Below, piece after piece: positions 8,936 through 23,100 of a DNA stretch of 64,000 nt (positions are counted from its first letter, which is position 1; the number at the start of each line of letters is the position of its first letter). Position numbers and translations under genes: made by a program. The stretch spans positions 90,376,998 through 90,440,997 of the forward strand of contig OZ007567.1 of NCBI GenBank assembly GCA_963931925.1, given 5' to 3'. This DNA comes from Onchidella celtica. Taxonomy: Eukaryota; Mollusca; Gastropoda; Systellommatophora; Onchidiidae. Below the pieces are notes generated by a model. That model searched no databases. It was not told where the DNA came from and saw only the letters and a list, made by a program, of their open reading frames with translations.

Positions 8936-11900
8936 TTTATGCAGACATTCTGTCATACTTTAACATCCCCATCAAAGTACACCTTGTATCTGTTTCTGTA
9001 GTCACTAGAACTGCTTTATAGAAGTTGTTTTGAGCCACTGAATTGTTAATCACCCAACACATTTGTAATTGCAATTGAACTGGAAAAACATTTAATATAT
9101 ATACTTTATGGCAACATTTGAGATTTGACCAAATGATGTATGTTGAAGGTCTATGAAATGGAGAGAATGTACTAATTAAGATGGCAATCGAAATTGTTGA
9201 ACAGTTAATACTTTTTAAAAGGGTGTAAAATTTATAAGTATATATTATATTTCATATGTTTCATGACAACAATTTGGTATTTGATAACGTGATTTATGTT
9301 GAAGGTCTATGAAATGGAGAGAATTTACTAAAAGACTGCAATCAAAGTTAAACAGCGGATGCTTTTTAGAACAAGTGTATAATATTTATTTGTTTCTGAT
9401 GTAGTGCATTACAAAGCTCACCTCTCTGAAAGGCTTGAATTTGTTGGAGACAATACAAATGTACGTAACTATGCATGATACAAATCAGATGAGAGAATTT
9501 ACATGTCATATTTAGAGCATCTTTGCTATTTTAAGCATACAGAGCCAGTGATGTTTTATAATACATGACTGTAATCAAGTGTTTATTTTTAATGCTTGCA
9601 ATGTGACTATCATTGTGTTTGGATTGATGTTACTGATTTTTGCTTTTGCATAACATAAACTGTGCCTTTGCAAGAGGATTTGGTTACAAATAAAGTTGTG
9701 TGGACTGCACTATCAATACTGTCACAATTCATCATCAGTTCATACATGGATATGGTGGCCATAAATTTACAGCTTATTTTAATTTTTACCAGTTTAAATT
9801 GTATGAAGTGTTTCAAGCAATAAACTTTCAAATATCTATTGTGCTGAGCTTGTGATAAATGGAATGACTTGTGTCAAATTGAAAGACAAATGTTGGGAAC
9901 TGCATGAATTAGGTATGTGTACATGGTGTAAAGTAAAAAGATGAATTGGCTGTGATAACAGAAAATAAATTTTTCAGAAAAAGATGGACATTGGAATGAA
10001 GAAAATTAATTGTAGTGGAATTTTATGTAGGCAGGGATTGTACTGGAACATATTTAGTCAGGAGTAAATAATTTGTACAACTACATACACACATGACATT
10101 TCTTTTTCTTTCCCGTGAAGTAAAAGTATTAGTAATTTGTTATCAGTGACTAGGCACAGCCTCTGATCACGTCTTCCCCTGCAGGAGACAGTACAATTTA
10201 CCCTTTTCCATCTGTTGTCTTTGCGAGATTTTAATTTGGCACCAAGCAAAATTCATAATAAGTTGCTTTTCCTGCCCTTCCCTCCCACTCACCTCCCATT
10301 CCCAATCCCCACCCCGATTTCAGTTTCAACCAGAGCCCATAGAACAAAGGCAAATTGTGGACAAACAGTGGCCGATTCTCTTGAAAGAGGATTTGAGCTC
10401 TTCAGTAGACACAGCAGAATCTGATAAAAATTGCCTGCCTTGAGAACAGATCATACACTGTAGATAGTAATCCTGGCGAATTTGGCTATACTCTAGTGAT
10501 TTCATTGCTGCATAGTTATAGTGAATCATTCGTTCTCATGTAGATGCAATGAGTCGAGATGCATTATATTTGAAGTTTGAGACTGAGAGAGAGAAAGAAA
10601 GGAAGCAATGAGAAGGAAAACATTAAAGCAGAATACATGTATACTGAAAGAGAGATAACAAAAAAGGATGAAGGAGGGCTAGACAGTAAGGAAGTTTATC
10701 TTTGTAGTGAAGACGTATGACAAAATTAGACATAGAATATCTGAGCAATGGAAGTTCATGAATAATGAAATTGAGGAAGACAATTTTCGATTGAGCCTCA
10801 CAGTCACACCTCCATTTTTTTTTCTCATCATCCCACCTCGTCTGTCTGTGTGTCTGTCCGTCTGTTTCTCTCTCTCTCTCTCTTCCCCTTTCTGTTTTTA
10901 GTAGTAATAGTGCACTATGTTTCTTAACATCAACGTTAAAAACAGAGTGATTCACACTTCATTTATCTATAAGATGACATTTTTACTTCTTATGATAATA
11001 ACATTCACCCTTCTGCCATCTCCCTATCTACCCTACTGCGTAGCCTGGGCATCTTTATTTCTCTGTGTATATACCTCATTACCTGTCAATGTCATTATTT
11101 TACGTTGACAAACCAAACGCTCCTATCCAAATAATGTTTCTGTCACTGCTCTGTCATTTGTTTCTTCTCCTTTTTTTTTTCTCTTCTTGCTTGGATCCCG
11201 TTTGCTATAATCTATTTTCCTATCCTCCTCTCCTCTTCTCAACCCACCCCCTCCCCAAACTAGAATTTTTGCTACTCTTCTACGTCTGCTTGTCACCTAG
11301 GTGCTCTTTCTGGTTTGTCATCCACGGAGTGCTCCGAGTTCTTGGGCTTCCCTGAGAGATTCCAAAGCTGCTTGATTTCAACTGGACATATCATCACAGT
11401 CTAGTACAGCAGTTTATACGACATGTGAACCCAGGTTCGTGGGTACAGCAGTTATATAAATACATGTATGCCACCCCCCCCCCTTTTAATTAGCAGAAAC
11501 AGCTCTTTGAACTTTTAACTACAGTTTTCCATGATCAGCACACTACATTAAATTATATTATGGTTGATCAAAATATCCAAAAATTAACATGTCTCAGAGT
11601 CAGTGCCCTTTATTCGTTCTCACTAAAGTACAGTATGATAATAAATCAGACCCATAAATGAACACTCCCAATGTTGCTATCTTTGCCATCGCACTTTCAT
11701 ATTGATGTGCATTTATAATTTATTAGCTTGCCATAGACAAACACAGTACTGGTGTTATATAAATCGGGTGTCTTCTTCGTCTTTGGGAAGTGTCCGTCTC
11801 CCTGCTGCCCATGTTATCTACATATGTATTTAAATTATCTTGTAGTCACAGAAACAAGTAGCTTTTTTAGTATCTCAGATTCATAGAACATCATAACCAA

Positions 11901-12374
11901 AGTAAGTATGAAAGAAAAAAACAAAACGCCATGCTCTTGAGCGCTGTCCCTCGAAGGGGTGAATAAAGCTAATGTTCTTCGTCCTCAAAGCCTGCGAACG
12001 GTGAGATTACATTGAAGTTTTATCCTATTTAGTAATAATTATAAGTGTGTTACTTGTGGGATCGAACATAAAGAAAGAAATAGACAAAATCTGTGATTAT
12101 ATAAATCAGAGCCGCCTTGGTAAGTTCAAAACATTGTTCTGTTAAGGTTTGTGATTTGCGCAAAAGTCATAAGTCTTTTATTGCGGGACAGCATTCGTAA
12201 GAGTATTAGTGGCCATGAATTAAGTAAAGTGGCTGAGACAATAACCGAATGAAAATTGTAAGACTTAGTCTTGGTGGTGATATTTTCCCCAGCAGATGAC
12301 CACCGCATTTTTTTTAACCAGCAATTGAAAGCACGAACAGCTGACGTCATGCTCACATTATCCAGAGCGCAAAA
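8936..12374. other. No gene recognised
   Basis: AT-rich sequence with only short, composition-driven ORFs. It contains the 9099-9400 duplication, a GA-rich patch (10578-10615), a CT-rich patch (10795-10900) and a C run at 11466. No splice-bounded coding segment stood out on either strand. Confidence 0.5.
9099..9400. repeat. Degenerate tandem duplication, period about 156 bp
   Basis: 'gttgaaggtctatgaaatgg' occurs at 9142 and again at 9298. Flanking blocks ('tggcaacatttgagatttga' against 'tgacaacaatttggtatttg') align in the same order. Non-coding. Confidence 0.65.
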
Positions 12375-12382
12375 TAGAGAGG

Positions 12383-12679
12383 CAGAGCTGGATTAACCAT
12401 TAAGCATAACAAGCCCGTGCTTAGGGGGTCAAGGAAAGGAGGGCACCACAGAAATTTTTCATTGCCGGACTTACCATGGGCCATATGGTGCAAAACTGCA
12501 ACTGGTGCAGCTGAACCAGAGTCCACAAAAAGGAGCCTCCACAACGAATGAAAAAATTAAAGTAGGCTATATAATTTACGGGCGTATAAGACTGTTTTTG
12601 TTAATTCTTATTTTGAATTACACGGGGCACCTAAATCTCGACAGTGCTTAGGGCCTCTAAAGGTCTTAACCTGGCCCTG
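12383..12679. mobile_element. hAT-like MITE, 297 bp, old
   Basis: The ends are inverted: CAGAGCTGGATTAA on the left, and CAGGGCCAGGTTAA on the right read backwards. Flanking octamers TAGAGAGG (12375-12382) and TGGAGTGG (12680-12687) match at 6 of 8 positions, consistent with a decayed 8-bp hAT TSD. It has no transposase ORF. Confidence 0.65.
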
Positions 12680-13079
12680 TGGAGTGGCATAATATGTAAC
12701 CTACAACATACTAAGATGTTATCTGGCCCTTCCATCCCAAACTTTCAAGAACGTTTACCGAGGTTATGAGACGAGCTATTATTCTCACTATTTGTCACCC
12801 ATCCTACTGTTAACAAAAGAAACGCTGCGTTTGGTAAAATGTTATTATTGCTCTCTCGGGTCTGGTGCATTGTGTTTGTGAAGGCTAACGTGTAGCTGAC
12901 TTCAGAAGTACCGGTATCTGATAGTGATGTCTTTCGTGCATACAAAAGAATGGAAACAACAGTTGCGCTCTGATACTCATACGATAACAATAGTGTGATA
13001 AATACTAACAACTGAGAAACAAGAATATAGCTTTAAATAAGGAGGATTCATTTAACTTGGTTATTCAAAGCATACACGT

Positions 13080-13850
13080 TCAGCAACGATTTGTCACTGT
13101 CACTGATCCCATAATCCACCAGGATCGTAGGGGCGCTATGACAGAGAGCCTCGCCAGGTGCTTCCACTTTTCACGGTTGTTTGCGAGCGCCTGGGTGGGC
13201 GAAGGATTTCCCGGTCCACTCCGCAATGTTGTCGGTCCACCTCTTCCTTTGCCTTCCTCTTCTTCTCCTCCCCTGCACAGTTCCCTGAAGAATGGTCTTG
13301 GATAGGCCACACGATCTTGTTACGTGGCCATACCACTTCAGTTTTCTACGTTTCACAGTAGACAGCAAGTCTTCATAATGCCTCATGTGTTGTTTCACTC
13401 TACTGCGCACCTCCTCATTTGTGACGTGGTCAGTGTATGAGATGCCAAGGAGTCGTCTAAAGCATCTCATTTCGGTTGCTTGGATCTTCCTCTGAAGCTC
13501 TGCCGTTAAGGTCCATGATCCACAAGCATACAGAAGGATGGGGATAACGAGGGCATAGAGTAGTCTGAGTTTGGATTTGACTGAGATGTTTCTATCTTTC
13601 CATTTTGGCCTTAATTTTGTAAGCGCCCCTGTTGTTTGTGCAATTCTTGCATGGACTTCTGGCTTGGATCCTTCTTGGCTGATAATAGCACCAAGGTACT
13701 TGAACTGATCGACTGTTTCGAGTTGTTGACCACTGACCGTGATTTTGGTTTTGATGGGTTCGTCACTAGTTCTCATCATCTTTGTTTTCTCGGCATTAAT
13801 TTTCATGCCATATCTGGTTGATGTTTCATCCAGTCGTTTCTTCATTTCCT
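13080..13850 (-). mobile_element. 5'-truncated LINE fragment
   Basis: It contains only the end of the reverse transcriptase ORF plus a short 3' tail; on the minus strand it finishes with the tandem GTGACAGTGACA, like the LINE at 6626. I found no convincing TSD. It lies about 200 bp upstream of the metalloprotease start codon. Confidence 0.75.
13171..13845 (-). pseudogene. C-terminal fragment of a LINE reverse transcriptase (224 codons)
   Basis: It starts within the region after the YADD box (RYGMKINAEKTK), followed by FKYLGAIIS, ILLYACGSWTL, MRCFRRLLGISY, KWYGHVTRS and RRGRQRKRW. These are the thumb and C-terminal blocks of the same LINE type as 6816-8696. The palm active site and endonuclease are missing. 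Dead 5'-truncated copy. Confidence 0.85.
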
Positions 13851-14049
13851 GTCAGTCCGTCAATAATTTGTTTCGTAGTTTGTGTAAATCGTGGGTATTT
13901 TATTCTTGATTTTTATTTTATTCTTGATTCCTTTCTAGTTTGTTTGGCTGTTTTGTTTTCTTTCCTTTTACAGTCCCAGAACCTGTGCCGGTTTTCAGCA
14001 TAAAACTCTGACATTTGTAATCGTAATACATATTATGTTATCTTTACAG

Positions 14050-14140
14050 ATGTTTCAAGCTTTTCTTTTTATGGCATTAAGCGCCGGTGTAGTCCTGTTT
14101 AGCCGTTGTCATGGCCTACCCACAGATTTAAACAAACAAG
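14050..14140 (+). CDS. Metalloprotease exon 1: signal peptide
   Basis: Starts at an ATG directly after 'ttacag', so an upstream non-coding exon probably exists. It encodes MFQAFLFMALSAGVVLF..., a hydrophobic signal sequence, then ends at CAAG/gtaagc in phase 1. Confidence 0.75.
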
Positions 14141-17100
14141 GTAAGCAAGTCATGGATTTACTTAAACAGAGAAGCAGATAACTAAGCTGGTGGCAAAAAG
14201 ACAGGAACAATATGACAATTAACTGGTGGATAAATAATGGTTAATCTGCATTGTTGCACAAGCAATATTTTATCATTTATTTGATTTACTGAAGTCTCGG
14301 GATTGAATGAATGAATGAATGAATGAGTGGGTATCTGGGAGAGTGGGTGGCTGAGCGAGTGAATGGATAAGACAATTCATTCTTTCATTCATTCATTTAT
14401 TCACTCGCGTACCAGTATCAAATTATACACAATACTCAACCACTCATTCGTCAGAAGCTGCCACAAAAACCACAATCAACAGTTGTGAATTGATACCATC
14501 AGACCATCATATAAATTATTGCCCGATTTTCATCAGTTTAAACGTTGACCGATGCGTTCTGTATGCAAGTAGGCTAGTTGTATTTTTGTTTATGTAGGGG
14601 GTGGGGGTGAGGGGGGGGGGGGCATGGGGGTGTTTTTCAGAGTCCCAGGGGAGTGGACAGAATACCATGGCGATGCGGATGCTTGAAACTAGAACTGCGT
14701 CTTTTTTTTTCTTTTTTTTTTTTACCACAAGTGAAACCAGTATCGATTTTCTTGTTGTAGAAAATTCCACATGAGCGGAGACAACACCGATTTTCTTGGA
14801 AAGTGTCTTATATTTGTCTGGAAATTTGCATCAGCTTATATTTCAAGCTAAACCTCATGCTCACAGAACCGATTTTTTTATTTGTTAAAGTGTAGTCTGA
14901 GTTTGAATTCACTTCTTTGCGATTTGTAAAAAAAAAAATAAAAAATAAAACAATTAGAACAAAATGTGCGATACATTCACTTGACAATTTCCGATAAAAT
15001 CTGTGCTGATTCCGCTCATGGTAAAAAAAAACAACAACAACTGTCCATTCTCGAAAAGCTCTGCCTGTAATTTTTTTTCTTTCAGGTACTACTGTAACCT
15101 TTTACCAAGCCCTTATGCGACCCAAAGCTCATAGGTGTCCATCCATTTGTATATTATGCACTCATACGCCTTCAGGGGATAATTATTCTGAGAATTAACC
15201 AGCGAGTCTTATTTTGTAATTTTGTGTATGTGTCTGTGTACTGTATACAGAAAGATTGACAGTTCGACTGGCTCCCATGGCAACACCAAGCTTGAAGAGA
15301 CATATACAACCAGTTCAATGCCGGAAGAACTACAACTTGATCTGATTAGAAGAACAGAGCCAGGGATAAGGCTGAACTTGAAAATGTTCCAGCGATCGGT
15401 CCACGAATTTCCTGTGTATCGTTTGAGAAACAGCAAACTGGAGCCCATTCCACTTCCTAGTTTAGTAAGAATTGAGGATCTTATTCTTTGAGATTATGTT
15501 GGAGTTAAGTCACAATTTGCTGGAGAGGAGTGGGGGAACTCGGTTTTACATTGCAGTAATATTGTGAAACCAAGGATTTCGTGAAATCCCTGAATATTTC
15601 AGTAATTTCACAAAAACCCGGTTTCTTGGTTACAGGTTAAAAAAAAAAACAGAAAGGAAAGTTATGCATGAGAAATCACCACACCATACAAAGGCCTGAT
15701 TACAGAAACAAATCAAATAAAAGCTATCCAGAAACATATTACACGTGAGTTAAGTATTAGAAATCACCAATGTCATAAAAAGGCCTGATTGCAGAATAAG
15801 GTACGGTAACTAACTGCTTTTGGTGTTGTGTCGGAGGGAACAAAAAAACAACAAAAAAACAACGACAGCTTCAGTAGTGAATTTTCACCTACTATTATGT
15901 ATTGAATTGAATAATAATCAGAGTCCCGACTTCTTATCATGTATACTGCGGTTCATCAATGTGACCACCCCTGCGCAATAGCCCTCCGAGGGCGCTGACC
16001 TAGCAATGATTGGAGCTTCATGACTACTCAGTGAATCTGAGCATTGTCTCCAGAAATTTCCATTTCTCATTTCATTTTACTTATATTATTATTTCACTCA
16101 TGGACTGTTTAGTCTTGAACTGAACAATCGTCTGTAACTCTCCGACAATCTAATTTTTAAATTCTTCCCCACCTCCATTCAGAACTTAAACTCTGCCTTA
16201 TATGAAGAGAAAGATGGTCAAGGTCTCTTCAGGGTCAACCAATGGCCGTCACGTGATAGTGCACTCTACCCGCTGGTAAGAGCATTTTGTGTCTCACCAC
16301 TACTGTTTGAGAGACTCAGTCTGTCGATATCAGGGTAACCGGTGTCATTAAAAATAGTTGTTGTTGTTGCTGCTTTTAATCGCTGACAGTCTGTAGAATA
16401 AGAACCGCTAATCACCCTAGATATCACACATTATAAAGTGACAGTGGAAATTTAATGTATTAATCATTCTTAGTGACATCCCTCTTTACCTCATCACTAG
16501 TGCCAAAAGTATCATATTTAAATTTTCTAATAAAATTTCCAAGTGGGGCAGAATTTTCAACAATCAAACGATGAAGTAGGGTCTACATGTTATGTATGTA
16601 ATAGAAAAAACTAAAAGAAGTAAACTGGAAATAGACTTATTTGGAAACAAAAAACGTTTAAATGGTAGAAAACTGAAAATGAACCCCATTTCCTCTCCCG
16701 CGGAGTAATTGTTCCAACAGCTGATAACCAGCCTTTAGTTATCACTGTTATCATCGTTATCATTATGATCATCATTCTCAGCAATACCATAGTCAAGCCA
16801 TACAAGTATTCAAGATAAGTACCCACTTGAATTGCCTGTTGTTGCTAAGAACAGTCTTGCAATAATCTGCATTATCATCATCCCGATCTTACTGAATTTA
16901 CGATTTAACTGGATAGAACGGCCATTTCTTTCGTGACGGGAAGCTTCTTGAGGTGACCTCGGGCTCAAACCTGACACAACGGTCTCATTATATAACTTCC
17001 GCCTCTGAAACTGATGATGATGACCAGTTTGAAGGCGATATGCTGTATCCACCTAAAGGTAAAATATTCTTTTAAAATTAAATCTGACTATCTGTGAATA

Positions 17101-20100
17101 ATTGACTATCTGAGTGTTGGTAAACATGGTTTGAAAGTTAACATTGTCTATTAGAGTCAATATTAGGCATCATTAATTTTCTTGTTTCGTTTTCTATAAA
17201 CTGTCGTGGACAATAATTGGGCATAGCTTTTCAATAAATCATGAAATAAATTCAGTTTCAAAACTAAATGCCTGTGACAAATGAAATAGGCAATAAGTGA
17301 AACGATGGTTTGAGGACAACAATAGCTAGAAGCAACAAATTACCAAGAATTTTTTTCTTGTCAATAGTTTTTTTGTTTCGCGAAAGGTCCAGAATTTAAC
17401 ATAGCCTATTGTTAACTTAATAAACATTTGTAAGGTTTACATTATTGATGTTCAGAGGTGGGTGGAATTGAGTCAGTGCGAACGTTGTCAGAAAACAAAA
17501 AACATCTTTTTTTCTTCCAGATCTGGTCTTCCCCGATGTAACAAAATCTGAGACACCGTTCTTAGACGATGTTACGGATTCAGTTACAAATCAGGATGGT
17601 ATTCTAATGTTGTGTTGGGGGTGTTAGTTCGACTGCATTTTTATAATCGAGAGGTATTCAATCCAAAAATCTAACTTCCATACCATGCCAAATACTAAAG
17701 AACAATCTGAGTAAATTTCAATTAATCAGACCTGCAGGGTCACATTTTATTACTTTAAGTACACTAACAATTCTATTAGATCTATTTATGTAATAAGGAT
17801 AAATATCAGCAGCATCAAATCCATAATCAATAATACTTCATTATACGTCTAGCTCTATATTTCCGATAATATCATTCAACTTCTGTGCTTGCTAATTCTC
17901 TAATTAAACTATTTCTCTAATATCTAAACTGCTTACTGTATGGCAATTACAGCCTCTGGATACATAATGTCATCTCAGATATTTATGCCTAAACTTATAA
18001 TAGGTCGAGCCCGTCAACGACAAAGTGACGTCGGCCCAGTTAAGTACAGAGATCTAACTCTAGGATGGGCTGGTAACTCCCAGCCTCACCCAGACAATTC
18101 AATCACAATTCACAGTTATGTATTTCATACACTAATAACTATTGCAGCTCTAGATGAGTTTAACTGCACATCTGGCAATCGCTGGCAATCACTCCAGGTA
18201 GGTTCATCACGGATAAATGTCGTGCTCGTGCCTCTTATTCATTGTCAATTTCATCAAGAGATTCTGTCTTGGATTACTTACGATTGTTCTGGCGCTGAGG
18301 CCAGAACATCAGATAAAAGCGGTGTTCATGTTCAGCTGAGCCCTATGGATCTCTCTCTCAATGTCTATGGAGCTCTAGACTTGATGTACTAATACAACTT
18401 ATGATTCTTCAGGCGGAATCTCGCCGAAACCCTCACAGCTTGAATTTCTGCACGGAATGAAAACAAGAAGTACTGCCTGCACGGTTGGCGCTGTATCGCG
18501 ATCTCTCCGCTAACCCTCATTGGTTAGCCTTTTTACCCTCAATGACGTAAGCAAAACATACTTCCCTCTACAAATTACAACTGGGGCGCTAATCTTCCAT
18601 CTAAACCGCACTGGCTTTTATTTAACTCTTTACTAGCTCCCAATATACATGTTTACTTTTACTTTTCTGACAATTATCAATATACAAAGATTTCTGTTCA
18701 TGGGTGCAAACTTCCTGTATTATAATTTATTAGCATACTACTGTTTATCTCCCCTTCCTGTTGTTCAACTTAAAATAATAAAATGACGTCATCAAAACCC
18801 ACGGTCGTCTGCATCCTTGACCTTATCTACAATGACGTACTTCACATGTTATATTTATTCACCTCTAGGTCGTACTGCATCAAACTGGCTTCCAGCATCT
18901 CCTGCAGCCGGACTAGTTCCAAATGTATTGACCTGGTCTCTCCCTTGGGTTTAACTAGAATGGCAGAGAGAGGGGTGGTGCCTCTGGGCAAAGCACCATC
19001 TCTTAAAAATAGCCCAGGCAAGGCAGCAAAACGAGGAGGCGTTTGCTCGGGCTTGGCAAGCGTCTGTCTCTCCTCTATAAGCCCACCCATTTCCGATTTG
19101 GAGAGGACACTCCAGCCATCCGTTACGGATGGGCACAACACGGGAGGTGGCAGTTACCGGTGATAAGCTCAATCCATTTGGCGTACGGATGAGCGCCAGG
19201 GGTCCCCTCTGTCGGTGGGAGCGGCTTTTCAGCTGCATTGATCAACTACCGCCCGCCGTAACCTGGGCAGCCCCCAGGCAGTTGGGTGTTGTTCCGCCAC
19301 GTCAGCCTGCTTCATAAGGTGGTTGGAGCTAGACCAAAAGTCAAAAAGCTGACGTAAAGTGTGCACCTGGCAAAAACAGAAAAATACTAAAACTTGGTAC
19401 CTGGAACGTCAGAACAATGCGCCCAGGCTTGCAACAGCAAGATCTCACTGATATTGACTCCATCAGGAAATCCCAAATTATTGATCGAGAACTTCAGCTA
19501 CTAAACATCGACATCGCTGCCCTTCAAGAAACTCGACTTCCCGACTCCGGGTCAGTCAAAGAAGAAAACTACACCTTCTTCTGGCAGGGCCTTAGCAGCG
19601 AACAGCCGAGAATCCACGGCGTGGGCTTCGCCGTAAAAAACTCCCTTATCAATTCGATCGCAACTCCAATTGGAGTGTCAGAACGCATCATGACACTCAG
19701 ACTGAACACCCGGTCTGGTTTTACCAACATTATCTGTGTCTATGCCCCAACACTTACCTCCTCTGACGAAACCAAAGACATTTTCTACGAGGCATTGCAG
19801 AGGACTCTCCACAACATCCCTCTCACCGAAGGCCTGCTAATTCTGGGTGACTTTAACGCTCGAGTGGGAGCAGATCACTCCGCATGGCCAAAGTGCATTG
19901 GGCACTTCGGCATTGGCAACATCAACGAAAACGGGCAGCGCCTTCTGGAGCTATGCTCCGTAAACTCATTATGTGTTACAAACACGTACTTTGACCTTAA
20001 GAGATGCCAAAGAACATCATGGCGCCATCCCAGGTCTGGCCATTGGCATCAATTAGATCTTATTCTCTCAAGGAGGAAGAGTTTGGGCTGTATAAAAATA

Positions 20101-23100
20101 ACTCGTTCCCTCCACAGTGCTGACTGTGACACCGACCATGCACTGGTAGTCAGCAAAATCAAAATTTCGGCCAAGAAAATATACAGATCAAAAGCCCCTT
20201 CAATCCCTAAGATCAATGTAACAGCAATCAGAGATGAATCAAATAGAAAGTCATTTGAAAAGTTATTTGCTGAAAGCATGGATAATGTCACCCAATGTGA
20301 CTCGGTAGATGAAACATGGAACACTCTCAGTTCAAAAATTCATGACTGTGCCATCAAGTCTTTTGGACAGCATAAAGTTTCAAACAACGACTGGGTAGCC
20401 CAGAACAGCGAAATTCTCCTACCTCTCATTGAGCAAAAGAAATCTGCTTTCAATGAGTATAACAAAAATTGCAATCAGAGTACAAAAACTTGTTTGAAAA
20501 ATGCAAAAGCTAAACTTCAGCTGGAGGTAAGACGTTGCGCCAACAAATACTGGACAGACTTGTGTAACAGCATACAAGAGGCAAATGAAAAGGGAGATAT
20601 GAAAACCGCCTTTAGTCAGATGAAAGTAGCTCTTGGGCCAATCATCACCAAAAGCGCCGCACTTAAGTCTGTAAATGGTGAACCCATCACAGATAAAAAT
20701 GAACAACTGAATAGGTGGGTAGAGCATTACTCTCTGTTGTATTCAACTGAGAAAAATATTCCACCAGATTTTGAGGAACACCTCCAAAAACTGCCAATAA
20801 TGGCCGAACTTGACGCTGAACCTTCCTTAGTCGAGCTTTCCAATGCAATCGACCACCTGTCTGCTGGAAAAGCCACAGGAAGTGACAACATTCCTGCAGA
20901 GGTATTAAAAGACCTAAAAGGCCCACTATTACCACACCTGTATAATCTGTTACTGCAGTGTTGGAAAGAAGGCGTGATACCACATAATATGAGAGACGCC
21001 AAAATTGTCACACTTTACAAGAACAAAGGAGACAAAGGCGACTGCAACAACTATCGAGGCATATCCCTCCTCAGCATTACTGGAAAGGCTTTTGCTCGCG
21101 TCATCCTCTGCCGCCTTCAACAACTGGCGGAAAAAGTCTTACCAGAAACACAATGTGGCTTTCGAAGCAAACGATCAACTATTGACATGATATTTGCACT
21201 TCGGCAAATCCAAGAAAAATGTAAAGAACAAAACAGGCCGCTTATAACATGCTTTGTGGACCTAACAAAGGCTTTCGACACCGTAAGCCGATCTGGCCTG
21301 TATGCAGTCCTTAAATCCATAGGCTGTCCACCAACATTGCTAAAACTTATTGCATCCTTCCACACTGACATGAGGGCATGTGTCAACTTTGAAGGCTGCA
21401 CATCCAATTCATTTGCTGTAAACAGCGGTGTGAAGCAGGGATGTGTTCTTGCTCCTACCTTATTTGGTATATATTTTGCAGCCCTACTCAAGAATGCCTT
21501 TGGTCAATGTTCAGGTGGAGTACTTATTAACACCAGAGTGGACGGCTCCATTTTTAATGTTGCCAGACTAAAAGCAAAATCTCGTACAGAGCATATTATG
21601 TTACAAGAGCTCCTCTTCGCAGATGATGCTGCAATCGTGGCCCACGATGAAACCACGCTCCAGGCTCTCATCAATAGCCTTGCCAAAGCCTGTGACAAAT
21701 TCATGCTAAGGATCAGTGTCTCAAAAACTGTAGTTTTGACACAAGGCTTGAGAAACCCCAACCCAATCATGCTGAATGGCTCTCCTCTGGAGCAAGTGGG
21801 AAAATTCTGCTACCTAGGCTCAACCATCAGTGGTAGCACAGACATAACAACTGAAATAAATGCCAGAATAGGAAAGGCGGCCACAGCTTTTGGCAAACTC
21901 TCAAAAAGGGTGTGGAACAATAGCAAGCTGACCATCAAAACAAAGGTACTCGTGTACCAAACTTGCGTCCTAAGCACCCTGCTGTATGGCTCAGAGACAT
22001 GGACCACCTACTCCAAACATGAAAGATCCCTCAACTCCTTCCACCTGCGCTGCCTACGCAAAATTCTCAAGATCAAGTGGCAAGACAGGATCTCAAATAT
22101 CGAAGTTCTGAGCCGAGCCAACATTCCATCAACTCAGGCTCTCCTAGGCAAAAAAAGACTGCGGTGGCTTGGACATCTCCACCGTATGGAAAATGATCGC
22201 ATCCCCAGACAAATTCTCTACGGGGAACTTGCTACTGGCAACCGACCCAGAGGTAGGCCACATCTGCGATTCAAAGACACTTGCAAGGTCACGATGAAAG
22301 CATTCAACATCGACCCCAATGAATGGGAGAACCTTGCAAATGATCGAAGCAGATGGAGACAAAAATTGCGCAGTGGCACGCTCGCAATAGACTTCAAGGC
22401 AAAAGAAACATACCTGACAAAACGACAGAGGCGGAATGAAAACACTCGCCAAAGTGAACCCAAAAGACTGACCTGCAATCACTGCCATCGCACTCTCGGG
22501 TCAAACATTGGTAGAGTAAGCCACGAGAGAAGCTGTCAGTCAAAGTGAAAGTGAATATTCTAGCTGCTAAGACCGTCTGTAAAGACGCTAAAGGCCATAT
22601 ATCTAGGTCGTATTGATTAAGTTCTTTCCCTTTAACAACAATTGGTCTTGACAGACGAAAGTTTTACACTACAAACTAAACGCTATATAGAGCTCGCCAT
22701 TGTTACAGACTATCAAGTTTTCCAGCGGTGAGATCAGATGATACCAGACATAGCAAAGCTTTCAGTGACACTGCTTCTTGAAAGCCTTCACCCTTTAGCA
22801 AAGAGGGGACATTAAAGTTAATCGTTTCGTCAAGAACCAATGAAACAAAACCAAAACAAACAACAACAACAAAAAAGGGTGGGGCAGATTTTAGAAAGAA
22901 TAGTTTGTGTCAGTGATTGATTTTGGCAATTTTAGCATGCCACCGGGGTAGATGCAACGTGTAAAGCCCAGTGTCAAGAGCAAGGTGAGTCGGGATATGG
23001 GGAAGATAGCCCTTCGACTGTTCAAGAGGCCAACTCTCACTCGCACAGGCATACTATAAATACTCAAATAACAAGTTATATATTTAGTCAGGCCTGAGGG

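Noticed and set aside
18130-18200. Candidate exon with 'attgcag' acceptor and CCAG/gtaggt donor
   Set aside because: It ends in phase 0 whereas exon 7 needs phase 1, and there is no family similarity.
17940-18392. 150-codon ORF in the intron after exon 6
   Set aside because: Overlaps a dispersed repeat, has no motif, and the protease phase does not pass through it.
22921-22985. Candidate exon ending in a strong CAAG/gtgagt donor
   Set aside because: Its phase fits neither neighbouring protease exon, and it straddles the solo-LTR boundary.
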